A stretch of DNA of 64,000 bases. It comes from Malus domestica (Eukaryota; Streptophyta; Magnoliopsida; Rosales; Rosaceae). The first letter of the stretch is position 1; every line of letters starts with the position of its first letter. This document shows positions 35,582 through 46,725 of this stretch, piece after piece. A program made the position numbers and the translations under genes. Location of the stretch: positions 29,089,501 to 29,153,500 of the forward strand of contig NC_091674.1 in assembly GCF_042453785.1 (NCBI RefSeq). The letters run 5' to 3'. The notes below the pieces were generated by a model, which searched no databases, was not told the DNA's origin, and saw nothing but the letters and a program-made list of their open reading frames with translations.

Positions 35582-35842
35582 CTGAACACTCCAATCAAAA
35601 GTAGAAATGAACCAACAAAACCAGAAATACAATCAAATGGGTGAAAGATTAAGTCTTTTTAGAAATCCAACAACAACCCAATGAAGAAAAAAGCATTTAA
35701 TTTCATATAAATTTCCAAAAAAAAAAAAACTAACAATTTCCAATCATTTTTCCATTTCAGTCAAGAAAAAGCATGAAACTTTCTATCCCAAAATCTGCTG
35801 GGAATATTATAAACCAAAAATTAGAGATGGGGTTTTACGTAC
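35582..35842 (-). other. Putative 5'-UTR intron of the ADP/ATP carrier
   Basis: On the minus strand, AAG|GTACGTAAAACC is a strong donor at 35842 and gagtgttcag is an acceptor ending at 35582, 72 bp before the chosen ATG. An upstream noncoding exon (35843 to about 36050) would precede it. Inferred from splice signals only. Confidence 0.55.
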
Positions 35843-36059
35843 CTTGAAGATTTTTGGAGAGAAATTGAAAGGAGAGAGACGGTGGAGTTGATGGGTGGCC
35901 GTGGCGGGCTTTTCACTTTTAGCGCCGGATAACGGGTCGCTCTCCCACCACCCGAAATTACAAAAGCGGCTTTTTTCAGAAGTAAAATTTGGAAATTCGA
36001 TGGAATCGCAGTTCGCCGTCGATTCGATCGGTTGACCAATCGGACTCTGGCTTCGAGGC

Positions 36060-37233
36060 GAGTTCTGGATCGTTGGATTTATAAAAAATAAAAAAACTGA
36101 AATAATTAAAAAAAAAAAGAGAATTTTTATTAATATTCTTAAATTCTCATTTTACACTTTAAATTTTCTATATTTAAAAATAAAAATATATAGAATGAGA
36201 TTTTTAGAATGTTAATAATATTTTTCAAGAAAAAAAAAAAACAGATTAAGCTGCGTTTGGTATGCCTGTTAATGCTTGGAGGTTCAAACGTAAGAAAAAC
36301 GCAGTTTTGTCAAACACGACCTTAACAAAAATTGGCAACATCTTGAGCTGCTACCACCACGATTGAGTTACCATCCAGCTCAGAATTGATATATGAAAAG
36401 TCAATATTACCCTTAATGTTCTTTGTGCTATAGACTATTTACTAATAATAAGGCTTAATTTTAGCTACGTTTGCCGAAACTCAATTTTGACTCCAAAGTT
36501 GTTCTTCAACTTCTTCTTCACCATCAAACCCAACTCAATTGAATCTAAATGGGTACCAGCTGAGCCCTATTCATTCTAATCTTCTCCAAAGTGATAAAAT
36601 TAGACGGTGAGTTTTCTTTCTCGTCTAATCTTATACCATCGATATGCCTTTAACTCAATTTAAAAAAATTATCCATTCAAATCCAATTGTTACATTAAAC
36701 TCACAATCTTAAAATACAGGATAAGTTGTATCCGCTTGTCAGTCCTGAAACTGATTACCATGAAAAATGTTTCCAGAGACCCTGTTGTCTTTACAGTTCC
36801 ACTAATCCGAAAGATTTTTATAAAGAAGTGAGTTAATATTGATGGTCTTTGTTGAACAGAGAGTGAATGGGTGGCAGGTTACTTTGATCTCACGCGAACC
36901 TATACTTCGGCTACAAATAAGGGTGCAGGGCAAGAAGGGGGCTCCTAGCTCAACTTGTCTTGTTCACGAATGAATCGGAAATAAATGAAGGAGGCCACCT
37001 TAAGCACACCTTGTGTCGTCAATCTTGTCTCATCCCATTGGGGATTTGGTATCCATCGACCAACTTCCTTGGTTCGTGCCGACATTGTAACTTAGAAGTC
37101 AGCTCTAATGGAGTTCAAGCTTGTTTTCAATCTTTTCAAGAAGTGCATCTTAAGAACTCGGAGGCCGACTCTATGTTAAAAGTCCAAGCTTGTTTCCAAG
37201 CCCACACTTCCTAGTGACAAGCCTTTTGCCTGC
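36060..37233. other. Intergenic, repeat-rich
   Basis: No gene supported. The 36960-37214 frame has no domain and probably belongs to the interior of the neighbouring LTR relic. Confidence 0.5.
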
Positions 37234-37309
37234 ATGGGCTCGTAATCGTGGACTATGATACCATGTTGAAAATGGGCTCGTAATCGTGGACTATGATACC
37301 ATGTTGAAA
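37234..37309. repeat. 38-bp tandem duplication of an LTR primer-site junction
   Basis: Two copies of 'atgggctcgtaatcgtgg' followed by 'actatgataccatgttgaaa'. In reverse complement this is an LTR end (TTTCAACA) followed by TGGTATCATAG, a tRNA-Met-type primer site. Confidence 0.8.
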
Positions 37310-37495
37310 TTTTTTTAATTGACGGGCTCGTGGGGGTCCCACTCTAACGACATCGATACTGTCTCCAACTTTACCACTTACCCAATCTGTCAGGTGTTGG
37401 GTTTTACCACAACAAGCCTCAGCATTAGTTAGAATGGGGTAATTCTATTTAAAGTCATTGCTTTTCTTTACCGCCACCGATGTGGGATTCCAACA
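37302..37495 (-). mobile_element. LTR of a short (TRIM-like) retroelement, relic
   Basis: On the minus strand this 194-bp block starts TGTTGGAATCCCACATCGG, a phrase typical of plant TRIM LTRs. It ends TTTCAACA and is followed by TGGTATCATAG. The second LTR was not located. There is no protein-coding content, and the relic appears incomplete. Confidence 0.6.
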
Positions 37496-37896
37496 TATTG
37501 CCCCACTTTTCGAACCCCTCGAATCTAGTCTTTTGGATTTGGTTAGCGAGGTATGTCAATGACTGTATATTTCATCTAGCATGTACGATAGTACCATTAC
37601 TATTGAGTTTGTTTAGTATGGACCAGCCAATAACGTCATGAAGTCTAGCCCAAGATTTCTGGGCGGTGTATCCTTAGTCATTGGATCCTTGGCTAAGGAT
37701 CGGTCTAATCACTTTAGTCACGATCTATGTTGCATATAGATCGGTTTATTCTAGAATTTTCAATTTTGATTACTTTCTCTGCTTTGTTAAAAAAAGTCTC
37801 GAATACTTCATACCTCACACCACCATGATGTCAATTTTAATCACAGGGGTGAATCACATTTTGCACCTAATAACTCATCGTTGAATTTGTATTGCA

Positions 37897-38095
37897 GGGG
37901 CTACTAAGCCAAGAAAAATTCGACTATTCCAACTTGCCCATATGCGGATGAGCTGGAGAAACTTGTACAAGAAAATGGGTGCTTTGATGTAATGGTTTTG
38001 GAGACACAACCTCAGATGCCTAGCGTTTTGCGTACAGCACAAGAATGCAGAGCTTGCTTTGACACCCATACAGTATTTCCATTGCAAGTGCAGAA
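37897..38095 (+). pseudogene. Possible SABATH methyltransferase exon fragment
   Basis: After an acceptor-like tattgcag, one frame reads IPTCPYADELEKLVQENGCF, followed by DVMVLETQPQMPSVLRTAQE. This resembles the IP-x-YYPSAEELEKLVEKNGCFxIxxME part of SAM-dependent carboxyl (SABATH) methyltransferases. No other exons were found around it, so it looks like a solitary gene remnant. Identification is from memory and tentative. Confidence 0.4.
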
Positions 38096-38336
38096 ATATT
38101 GTAAAATACTCTACTTGGCTGGATTCCCATAAACCATAAACTTGCAGTGCTAGAATCGCTACACAAAACTAATTAGTGATCTAATTTTTTTTTACCTGTT
38201 TTGTTAATAAAATGGTATTGTTAGTTTTTTGTTTATAAAAATTGACATCGTTGTTTGTGTAAACCCGTTAAGTTGATATTTTATTCTTTCATTCGTTCTT
38301 GTTTATTTATTCCTCTCTTTCTCACCACCCTTCTTA

Positions 38337-38720
38337 GACCATCTCCAACCATGGGCTAAAAGCCAAATTACCCCTCCCCAAACACTCTCCAACCCATGCT
38401 AAAATTTTAGGCTAAATGCCAAATGCTATTTCTGGGCCAAATACCCCCCCCAGCTTTCCCCTCGGGCTAAATGCGAAATGTTTATCGGAATTTAAATTTT
38501 TTTAGATTAAAATGTTCATAAAATTAATTTACAATAATCTACATATTTATTTTTTTTTTAAATTGATTTAAGAAAAAAATTTAGGCTAATTTCATTCTTT
38601 AATAATTCCGGGCTAAAATTTTAGGGTAGAAGGGTTGGAGCAGAAAAGATGTTTCTGGGCTAAAAGCTAAATTTTCCGGGCTAAAAAATTTGGCTTTTAG
38701 CCCAAGGGTTGGAGATGGTC
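38337..38720. mobile_element. Tourist-like MITE (PIF/Harbinger), 384 bp
   Basis: Inverted ends GACCATCTCCAACC at the left and GGTTGGAGATGGTC at the right, flanked by TTA on both sides (38334-38336 and 38721-38723). The inner arms contain 'gggctaaaagccaaat' and 'atttggcttttagccc'. A longer relative lies at 59034-59620. Confidence 0.9.
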
Positions 38721-38723
38721 TTA

Positions 38724-40690
38724 AGAGCTCTTCTTTTTCTTTATACTTTCTTTATATCTCGAGTACAAAACTAAAAGCTAAAAACAAAATAATTATCGAA
38801 CAATCAGATCCTAAAAAAGCACCTCATGCCTTCACCTTCTAATTAAAGTGACCAGTCCGAGTGTGGTGACTTTTTTTTCTTTCTAAATCTTGCTATGTAA
38901 ACTTAACTTTGGCAATCGATCGGTGGAAAGTGCGAACTCATATGCCATATTCCACATGATAGAGTGTGCTTTTGTAGGCACGTACATATATACTTGTGGT
39001 CGGGTTACAATATATAACACGGTTCGTTCTTCTGTAAATTATGCAAGAAGGTATACCCACTGATAACTACATTTCTCAGTTAATTTTCTCCCTTGTGTAT
39101 CTGTCACATGTGATTTGTAGTCAGAAGGCAGATGGCATGTCCCTCTTCCACTTAAACAATCAATGTTTTCCAGTAGTTAGTCTAAATCTCAGATACTAAT
39201 TTGACAATAACAGATGGAAGAAAATTGAAATCCTAACTAGCAACAGAAGCGCATCGGATCTCCTAAAAGTGACGAGAAGTCCAAATCTAGTGACTTTGCT
39301 CTAATCTGTTTTCTAGTTAAGTTAATAGTTAAAGTTAAGGTTTGCTTGTCGGTGGAGACTCCATATCTGACACTTGAGATGCAATAACTGGTTGTTAGAG
39401 ATGAAGAAATCGGGATTGCACTATAAAACTAATTAATAATTTGGGGGAGTAGTTTAATTTTTTATAAGCTTTTGTAAGGTTTCTCTTTTTACAGATGTGA
39501 GACTTCTTTACCTTCGCATCCTCACACGCTCTCACATGTGACAAATTTTCAAGTTAAACATATGAACACAAATGAATTGGGGCTCTTGAAACACATGTGG
39601 TCATTGGGTTAGGTGACTTGGAGCACGTGTGGTCATTGAGGCTAAACACGTGGACACAAATGAATTGGATGACTTGGAGCACATGCGGTCATTGAGTTGG
39701 GTGACTTGGAGCAAGTGTGGTCATTGAGTTTCACATGTGGGCCAACCTGCCCAGATAAAAAAGTTAAGGTTCTACCATAAAATCAATCGGCAATGTAGGG
39801 AGTAGTCCAATTACTTATAAGCACATGTGAGGCCCCTCCTTCCATCAATGCAGTATTCATGCCCTCTCACGTTTGACAAATTTTCAACCTTAAAATATGA
39901 ACAGCACAAATGAAGAGTCATAAAGAATGCGTGACCATTGAATTTCACACATTTATTCTAAAAACAATTTTCGAAAGTTGAAGATATATTGATCAATCGC
40001 TTTTATGCTGTATATCGCCCATCCCATGTTAATGTATTGGCCCTTCACATTTCATTTTATTAGTTGATGGCCCTTTTGAAAATAATTATCTAGAAAGTAC
40101 TAGTGCTCATAAAACACTTATATTTTAGAAGCATGTTGAAATTTTTATTAATAATTAAAATAATTCAAAAAATACTTTAAAATGCTCTCTAAAAGTGCGA
40201 CTAACCTTCGAGAAAATGTTTTCAAGTGCTTTTATAAACACTTCTAAATTTGTATTTCGAATATCTTGAAGAAACACTTACTATCTAATAAAGTTATTTT
40301 AAAAACGCTTAAATTCTAATACAATTTCAATTAAACCCGTAACATATATGTTTCAAACAACGTGAACAAGAAATTTGAACCTGTCACTTTTTTTTGCATT
40401 CCAAACAAAAACATGGTACATTCATGCATCCAAACAAAAATAAAAATTGGTAGATTTGTATGGGAAAAAATTTGGTAATTAATATTAGCAAAAGTGGAAA
40501 CTAAAATAATTGCAACCTTCTTATTTGTAAATTTATAAATAAATAAAAAATCACATGGTCTCATGTGACTGTTTTATTTTCCCTCCCCAAAAACATGACA
40601 CACCATCTGCTATCGCTGGTTAATATCTTCCGCTGTCGTCGAAACCCCAACACACACAGTGACGACGACAGATCGCAAGCTCGATCACTC
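38724..40690. other. Intergenic with a local tandem repeat
   Basis: At about 39590-39735 the phrase 'gacttggagcacatgcggtc' recurs about four times with variation, along with 'attgagttgggt'. A second pair of related blocks ('gcatcctcacacgctctcac' and 'tgccctctcacgtttgacaa') lies at 39515-39900. No gene is supported. Confidence 0.55.
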
Positions 40691-40898
40691 TTTGCTCTCT
40701 CACCCAAGAGCTAAACGCTTTGATTGTTGTTGCCCATCTCTTCAATTTTTCGATTGATTCGAAGCTGCCCGCCAAAGAGTGGGAGAAAAACAGAGGAAGA
40801 TATCGATTTCGGAGGTGTGATTTTTGTAGGCTTTTGCTTGAAATTGCGTGAAGGTTGAGTTTTGATCGGTTTATCGAATTGGTGGGAACATTTGGTGG

Positions 40899-41002
40899 AT
40901 GCCCAAGTGAGCAAACCGAGCTGATATGCTTGGAGGGCTTTTTGGTGGTTTTTTGATCGAATCTGGGACATGGGTCGGTGCGGATTCGTAATTTCGTGGT
41001 GA
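40899..41002 (+). promoter_or_regulatory. Upstream AUGs / uORFs before the GAUT start
   Basis: In the presumed leader, three short frames precede the main ATG at 41026: ATG at 40899 (3 codons), 40926 (21 codons) and 40970 (10 codons). All terminate before 41026. If transcription starts upstream of 40899 they could lower translation; the transcript start is not shown. Confidence 0.5.
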
Positions 41003-41025
41003 ATTGTGGAGGAAATTAGTCAAAG

Positions 41026-44000
41026 ATGCGGCGGCGGGCGGCCGAGTATCGGCGCCCGGTTCGACGGAGGTTTTCGTATTGGATCTGGGCGCTTTTTGGA
41101 CTCTTCTCTGTTGCAAGCCTGGTTTTGTTAGTTGTGAACCACAACCAGCATGAAGATCGGGTCGAGCAGCCGGTGCTGGTATGATTGCTCAGCTCTCCCA
41201 TTTGCTGCTTTTGTGTGCGTTTTATGATCTTGATTAGATGAACTGCGTGTTTAATTAACATTTTAATTTAGTGTTGGTGGATGGAATGTTGGTATGCTTG
41301 AACTTTTGTTTGAATCTATTTAAGGCTTTTGATGGCGAAATTTCGGATGAAGTACCTGAACGCAAAATTGGGTTTTTCTTTCTTTCTTGTTTTGGTTACA
41401 CATTCTGTTGGGTTTGAATATTTGATTTTTCTTTTAATATGCAGTCAGGGTGTATATAATCCTTTTGTGAGTGGATCTCTAGTTGATGGAATTTAGGAAA
41501 GAACTGAACACTTTTCCGACGGCGGTAGCAATTACTGCTGAAGCAAGCGTTGCAGCCCTTTAGTTGGCTCTGTTATGATATGATCTTATTGGTTTCTGCC
41601 TGCTACTCTTTATATAATGTTTTTTTATTTTATTTCAAGTGTGGATTATATTTATAGTTAGCAGTTCAATTGTTAAGCTAGAGATCATATATGGTTTGCA
41701 GACAACAAACCTGCAAGCTAAGAGTTCAATAGAGCTTCCATTCCACGTGTATAACTGTACTTGTACTTGCTGATAGTTGGGGTTAAATTGCCGTTCCTGT
41801 TATTGGATTGGTGGATTTATCTAACTGTTTGTGGTTTCCACGAGAAGCAAACCAGGCCGCTGATTGCTTAGTGCTGCTTGCTAGACAGAAGTTATGTGCC
41901 GGGGCATTGGTTGATAGTGCCCCAACTTCCCTTGTACTCATCTTACTACGGGATGGCCTTCCATGCCCCAACCAGTGTGATTTTGATCATTGGGGAGTTT
42001 GTGTAATGGTTCTCCTTTCTTGTTTTGCTGTTTTTCTTTTTGCATCTCCTGACTGTTCCTCTTTGATCAGTCCTTGCTTTCGTTTTGGAGTTTGGCCTGC
42101 ATGTCTTTTCTGTTTGTTCATTTGGGCCTGAGGTCTATTGTTGTGTTCTTTTAATTGGAATGAAAGTTTCATTGGCACAGGAAAAAAAGAAGAAAAACCC
42201 TGTCAAGGGGGAATCTCCTGTGCTTGCCTTTCCGCTAATTTTTTTTTTCTGATTGAATTGTTATTTGTGTGTTTGTGGTTTTTTTTTTTTTTTTTTTTTT
42301 TTTTTGGTATGACTTTTTGTAGAGGTCACACTTCGTGCGATGGCAAGTGCCTTCGCCCATGAGCGGTAGGTCTCGGGTTCGAGACTTGGGAGCAGCCTCT
42401 TCATAAATGGGGGTAAGGCTAGCCGACATTCACCTCTCCCAGACCCTGCGTAAAGTGGGAGCCTTGTGCACTGGGTACGACCTTTTTGGTATGACTTTTT
42501 GTATCTCATTGAAAAGTTTTCCCATGTGCTACTTGACTTTAGAGATCTAACTGTTTCCCATGTTTAAGTTCCCGCCAAAATATACCTTTGGAGTATAGAA
42601 CTTCTGACCATTTGACTATGGTTTTATCTGTTCGTCCAATTATAATGTGCATCAGAGAGAGCACAATAAGAAAATTCCATATTTGGGAAAATTCTAGTGA
42701 TACGAGTGGTACGCTAACTTGAATTAACAATATGACATTGTGGCTTATATAACAATATGACATTGTGGCTTATATGCAGCTGAACTCTCACCCCATACTT
42801 ATAGACGTAATTTGACAACTAATGTCAAAGTTTAGATGGTCTCTAGAGGAAAATGTCTGAATTTGTGTTTTGTTGATAACAGATGATGAATAATCTGTTC
42901 ATCACTTTTCACATTGAGCTAGCTATTTGGTTTAGCAACATTTTCATGCTTTGTATGTCATATTTATGCACTATCTTTAGTTTGGTTTAGTAGTGTTGGA
43001 ATTGGAAGCGAGGCCCCGAGCATTTCCTCCTAGGTTGATGTGAATTGACTTTTATTACTTTGTGATGTGGCTTGTCGCTTTGTTCAGTGTTTTACTTGAA
43101 TGTGACTGCCGTTTTGCAGGAGAGAAATACGAGACTTGAGCAGGTTGCTCATGAGAGTTTAAATTTTACTGAAGAAATATTGAGTGCTAGATCGTTTTCC
43201 AGGCAGCTGGCTGAGCAAATGACACTTGCCAAAGCTTATGTTATTATTGCCAAAGAGCACAATAACCTTCATCTTGCTTGGGAGCTTAGTTCAAAGATCC
43301 GGAGTTGCCAGCTTTTACTGTCAACAGCTGCCATGAGGGGGGAGCCTGTGACATTAGAGGAAGCGGAGCCAATAATTAAAAGCCTATCATATCTTATATT
43401 AAGAGCCGAAGATGCACATTATGACATAGCAACCACAATAATGACAATGAAATCTCATATCCAAGCCCTTGAAGAGCGTGCAAATGCTGCAGCAGTTCAA
43501 AGCATGGTATTCGGGCAACTAGCTGCTGAAGCATTACCCAAAAACCTCCATTGCCTAAATGTTAAGCTCACAGCTGATTGGCTTAAAAAGCCATCTCTGC
43601 AACAACTTGCAGATGAGAAGAGGAATTCCCCCAGACTCATGGACAACAATATCTACCATTTCTGCATATTTTCAGACAATGTGGTTGCCACTTCTGTGGT
43701 TGTTAACTCCACCGTGTTAAATGCTGACCATCCAAAACAGCTGGTCTTCCACATTGTCACAAATGGGATCAACTATGGCACAATGCAGGCGTGGTTCCAA
43801 AGTAATGATTTCAAAGGGTCCACAATTGAAGTGCAGAATGTTGACGAATTTTCTTGGTTTAATGCTTCTTATGCTCCTATCGTGAAACAGCTCCTTGATG
43901 CAGATTCGCGAGATTTTGGTGGATATCAAGATATGGATGTTGTGCCAAAGCTGCGGAGCCCTAAGTATCAATCTTTGCTCAATCACCTTCGATTCTACAT

Positions 44001-44568
44001 TCCAGAGATCTATCCACAGCTGGAGAAGGTTGTTTTTCTTGATGATGACGTTGTTGTCCAGAAGGATCTGACCCCACTTTTCTCATTGGATTTGCATGGA
44101 CATGTGAATGGAGCAGTGGAAACTTGTCTTGAAGCATTTCATCGTTATTACAAGTATCTCAATTTCTCAAACCCAATCATCAGCGCCAAGTTTGATCCAC
44201 AGGCATGTGGATGGGCCTTCGGTATGAATGTCTTTGATTTAATTGCTTGGAAGAAAGCAAATGTAACTGCACGGTATCATTACTGGCAGGAGCAGAATGC
44301 TGATGGGACACTTTGGAGGCTGGGCACTCTTCCGCCCGGCCTTCTAACATTTTACGGTCTGACAGAGCCGCTTGACAGGAGATGGCATGTATTAGGACTG
44401 GGGTATGATCTGAACATTGACAACCGATTGATTGAGAGTGCAGCGGTGGTTCACTTTAACGGGTACATGAAGCCGTGGCTGAAGTTGGCCATCGGCAGGT
44501 ATAAGCCTCTCTGGGAGCGGTATGTTAATCAAAGCCACCCATTTCTGCAAGCTTGTGTCACAAGCTAG
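41026..44568 (+). CDS. GAUT11: Galacturonosyltransferase, GAUT11 type
   Basis: A GT8-family alpha-1,4-galacturonosyltransferase-like enzyme, expected in the Golgi to add galacturonic acid from UDP-GalA to homogalacturonan during pectin synthesis. Two exons, 41026-41178 and 43120-44568, join in frame to give 533 aa. A short basic cytosolic end (MRRRAAEYRRPVRRRF) and one transmembrane segment (about 17-39) make it a type II membrane protein. The stem has EQMTLAKAYVIIAKEHNNLH. The GT8 core shows YHFCIFSDNVVATSVVVNST, HLRFYIPEIYPQLEKVVFLD with DDD at 359-361 (metal/nucleotide binding), CGWAFGMNVFDL, LPPGLLTFYGL and HFNGYMKPW from His496. Near-identity of many blocks to Arabidopsis GAUT11 (from memory) gives the subgroup. 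The segment DSRDFGGYQDMDV is shorter and unlike the DARAYYFGEQ of GAUT11. Intron 1 (1.94 kb) contains a SINE. Confidence 0.95.
42322..42487 (+). mobile_element. Au-type SINE in the GAUT intron
   Basis: A 166-bp element with a B-box GGTTCGAGACTTGG, the phrase 'taaggctagccgacattcac' and an end 'gcactgggtacgaccttttt', matching the Au SINE family of plants. It is flanked by an exact duplication ggtatgactttttgta (42306-42321 and 42488-42503), so it is a complete and fairly young insertion in sense orientation. Confidence 0.93.
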
Positions 44569-45302
44569 AATGTGCTGCTTCTCGATTGCTCGTAATTCAT
44601 GCGATCTTCACGACTTTTAAACTCTTGGCGGTGCCGGAAAATATGATCGCCGTTATTGTAAAGTCAGAAGTAGAAAATTTTGAATTTTGCTAGACAGTTT
44701 TCCTTTTGCATCATAGTTTTCTGAAAGAAAAAGAGCATTGTTTTCATACAATTACAAAGTTTAAATTGATTTTTGCCTGATGGGGTTTTCTTTTTCCCCC
44801 CTCTGCAAACTGTAGAATTGTGGAGTTGTTTTTATTTTTTTTAATCTTTTCCTTCTACGATGGCCTGAGAAAGGAAGAAATGAAATTTTCTGTTAAATAT
44901 TGTTAATTAATTGATCGTTTGCCGTCACTCGTAAGTGGAAGGTCTTGAGGTTGACGAGTTCGATACTAATTAATTATAATTTGCTCATCGTGTGTTTATT
45001 CCGAATCTCTCATTTGCAGCCCTTCTATTAACAGAACGGGAGAACTTGGAATCGGTTCGAACATCATCTATATAAAATACCAATCAAATCGAAGATCGTT
45101 TAGTTATTCATGTGTAGAACAAATTTAGAGTTGGTACCAAATAACATATTTATGATTAATCATCTATTTATTTGGTATGTAAAGATAACTAAGCGGTTTC
45201 TAGTTCAAATGACTTTTTGCAAAGATGATCTTTGAAAGATAATTAAGAAAACGAATAGTTTTGATTCGTATGATGAAAATATGTAATTCACAAATGGCGG
45301 AT
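44569..45302. other. GAUT 3' flank and intergenic DNA
   Basis: 3' untranslated region then AT-rich DNA. At about 44930-45010 'actcgtaagtggaaggtctt' recalls family A SINE sequence, a possible relic. Confidence 0.45.
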
Positions 45303-45640
45303 AAGGCAGTGCACCCTATGGGTTGAATGCCAGTATATTTAATTAGGGTAATGTTAAGACGACTAAATTTGGAGACAAAATTTGTAAACTAAATGTGTTA
45401 CCAATAGAAATGAACACGTTTATCAACTCTTAGGCAGTGCACCCTATGGGTTGAATGCCAGTATATTTAATTAGGGTAATGCTAGGGCGACTAAATTTGT
45501 AAACTAAATGATTTGTCACCAATAGAAATGAATACGTTTATCAATGCTTAAGTAATAAACCAATCATCAACTTACATGTCCTTTAGTTTCTAAAATTTAG
45601 TCTACAAATTTAGTCTCTCTAACATCGGCCATTAAAATAA
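45303..45640. repeat. Tandem duplication (128 bp) with a small inverted-repeat element
   Basis: Copies start at 45305 and 45433 with 'ggcagtgcaccctatgggtt'. The second continues into an element whose left arm 'gctagggcgactaaatttg' pairs with the right arm 'caaatttagtctctctaac' (about 45472-45633), a MITE. A related left arm lies at about 3615. Confidence 0.75.
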
Positions 45641-45739
45641 TATCTCTTAATCTAATGGTTCAAAATTTGAGTAAGAAAATTTATATGGATAATAGTTTTG
45701 TGCCACTCATGGGAATCTACTTATCCCCCTATTTATGAT

Positions 45740-46010
45740 TAATGTATTTTCACCATACGAATTTCATAATTGGAACCGTTCATACTTTTTATCATCTAAT
45801 GATTATATCTGGGAAAAAAATCATTCAATTTGAAGAGCGTTTAGTCACATCCATGCGTGTCAAACCAATCGACAAGTATCATCCTCATAATGAACCGTCC
45901 ATTTGTTTGATGCATATGAATGTTTAAACGATCTTCAAATTGAATTATTTTTGTGCATATATGATTGTTAAGTGATGATAAAGAGTATGAACAAAGTTCC
46001 TGCAGTGAAG
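45740..46010. repeat. Long imperfect inverted repeat
   Basis: Left words 'catactttttatcatct' and 'attcaatttgaagagcgttt' pair with the right words 'aacgatcttcaaattgaat' and 'tgatgataaagagtatg'. Probably a decayed fold-back element in the sulfotransferase 3' region. Confidence 0.65.
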
Positions 46011-46725
46011 ATATGTTAATTATAAGTTGAGGAGGGAACTCAAGCATTATTCAATTTATATGGTGCAATGGATATTCCTTCCCCATATAAAAGGTTTCCT
46101 AAACCTGTAAACTTTAGGTCCTGAATCCTTATCGGATTATCAGGTCTTCAGCCTCCCAATTAGTTCTGAGGCATGCCACAATATCTCCAATGACGATGAG
46201 ACGGAAGACAAAGCCAACCGAGATATTACTACTTGAGCTCAAGTGTTACTGCCAAGCATTCCGAAAGACAAAAGCTGGAACACTGCCTAGCTAAGATAAT
46301 AATTTCTAATTATTTGGCACTAAATAGCAATTAATTAATGCATGTGTTTCAATTCTTCCAAGTCATTAGTCACTTAGTTTAAGCCGTTGGATAAATCAAA
46401 CAGTCAAATATGTGTCGGTACTGAGTGTCTATAAATACTCAAGAAAACTTGCTTAGTTATGATCTCACATCAATATGCCTCTCGACAATGCATTTTTGTG
46501 TTGGAGCATTTATTAGTTTACTTTGGATATGCAAGAATTCTGCATAATTTCAAGCTCATGGACTAGTCCATGGAGTGATTTTTTTTTAACTACTAATATT
46601 AAGGAGAGGGGAAGAATTCAAAACTATTACATTAATTTAGCATAAGGGAAAGGTTCAAACCCGAGACGCATGGGTAGAAACCAAACGCCCCAAACTATTA
46701 CATATTACCCTTACTCGTTAAGTTT

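Noticed and set aside
43072-43119. Extension of GAUT exon 2 to the ATG at 43072
   Set aside because: The 16 codons before 43120 lie in intron sequence ending in ttttgcag. Exon 1 at 41026-41178 provides the membrane anchor typical of the family.
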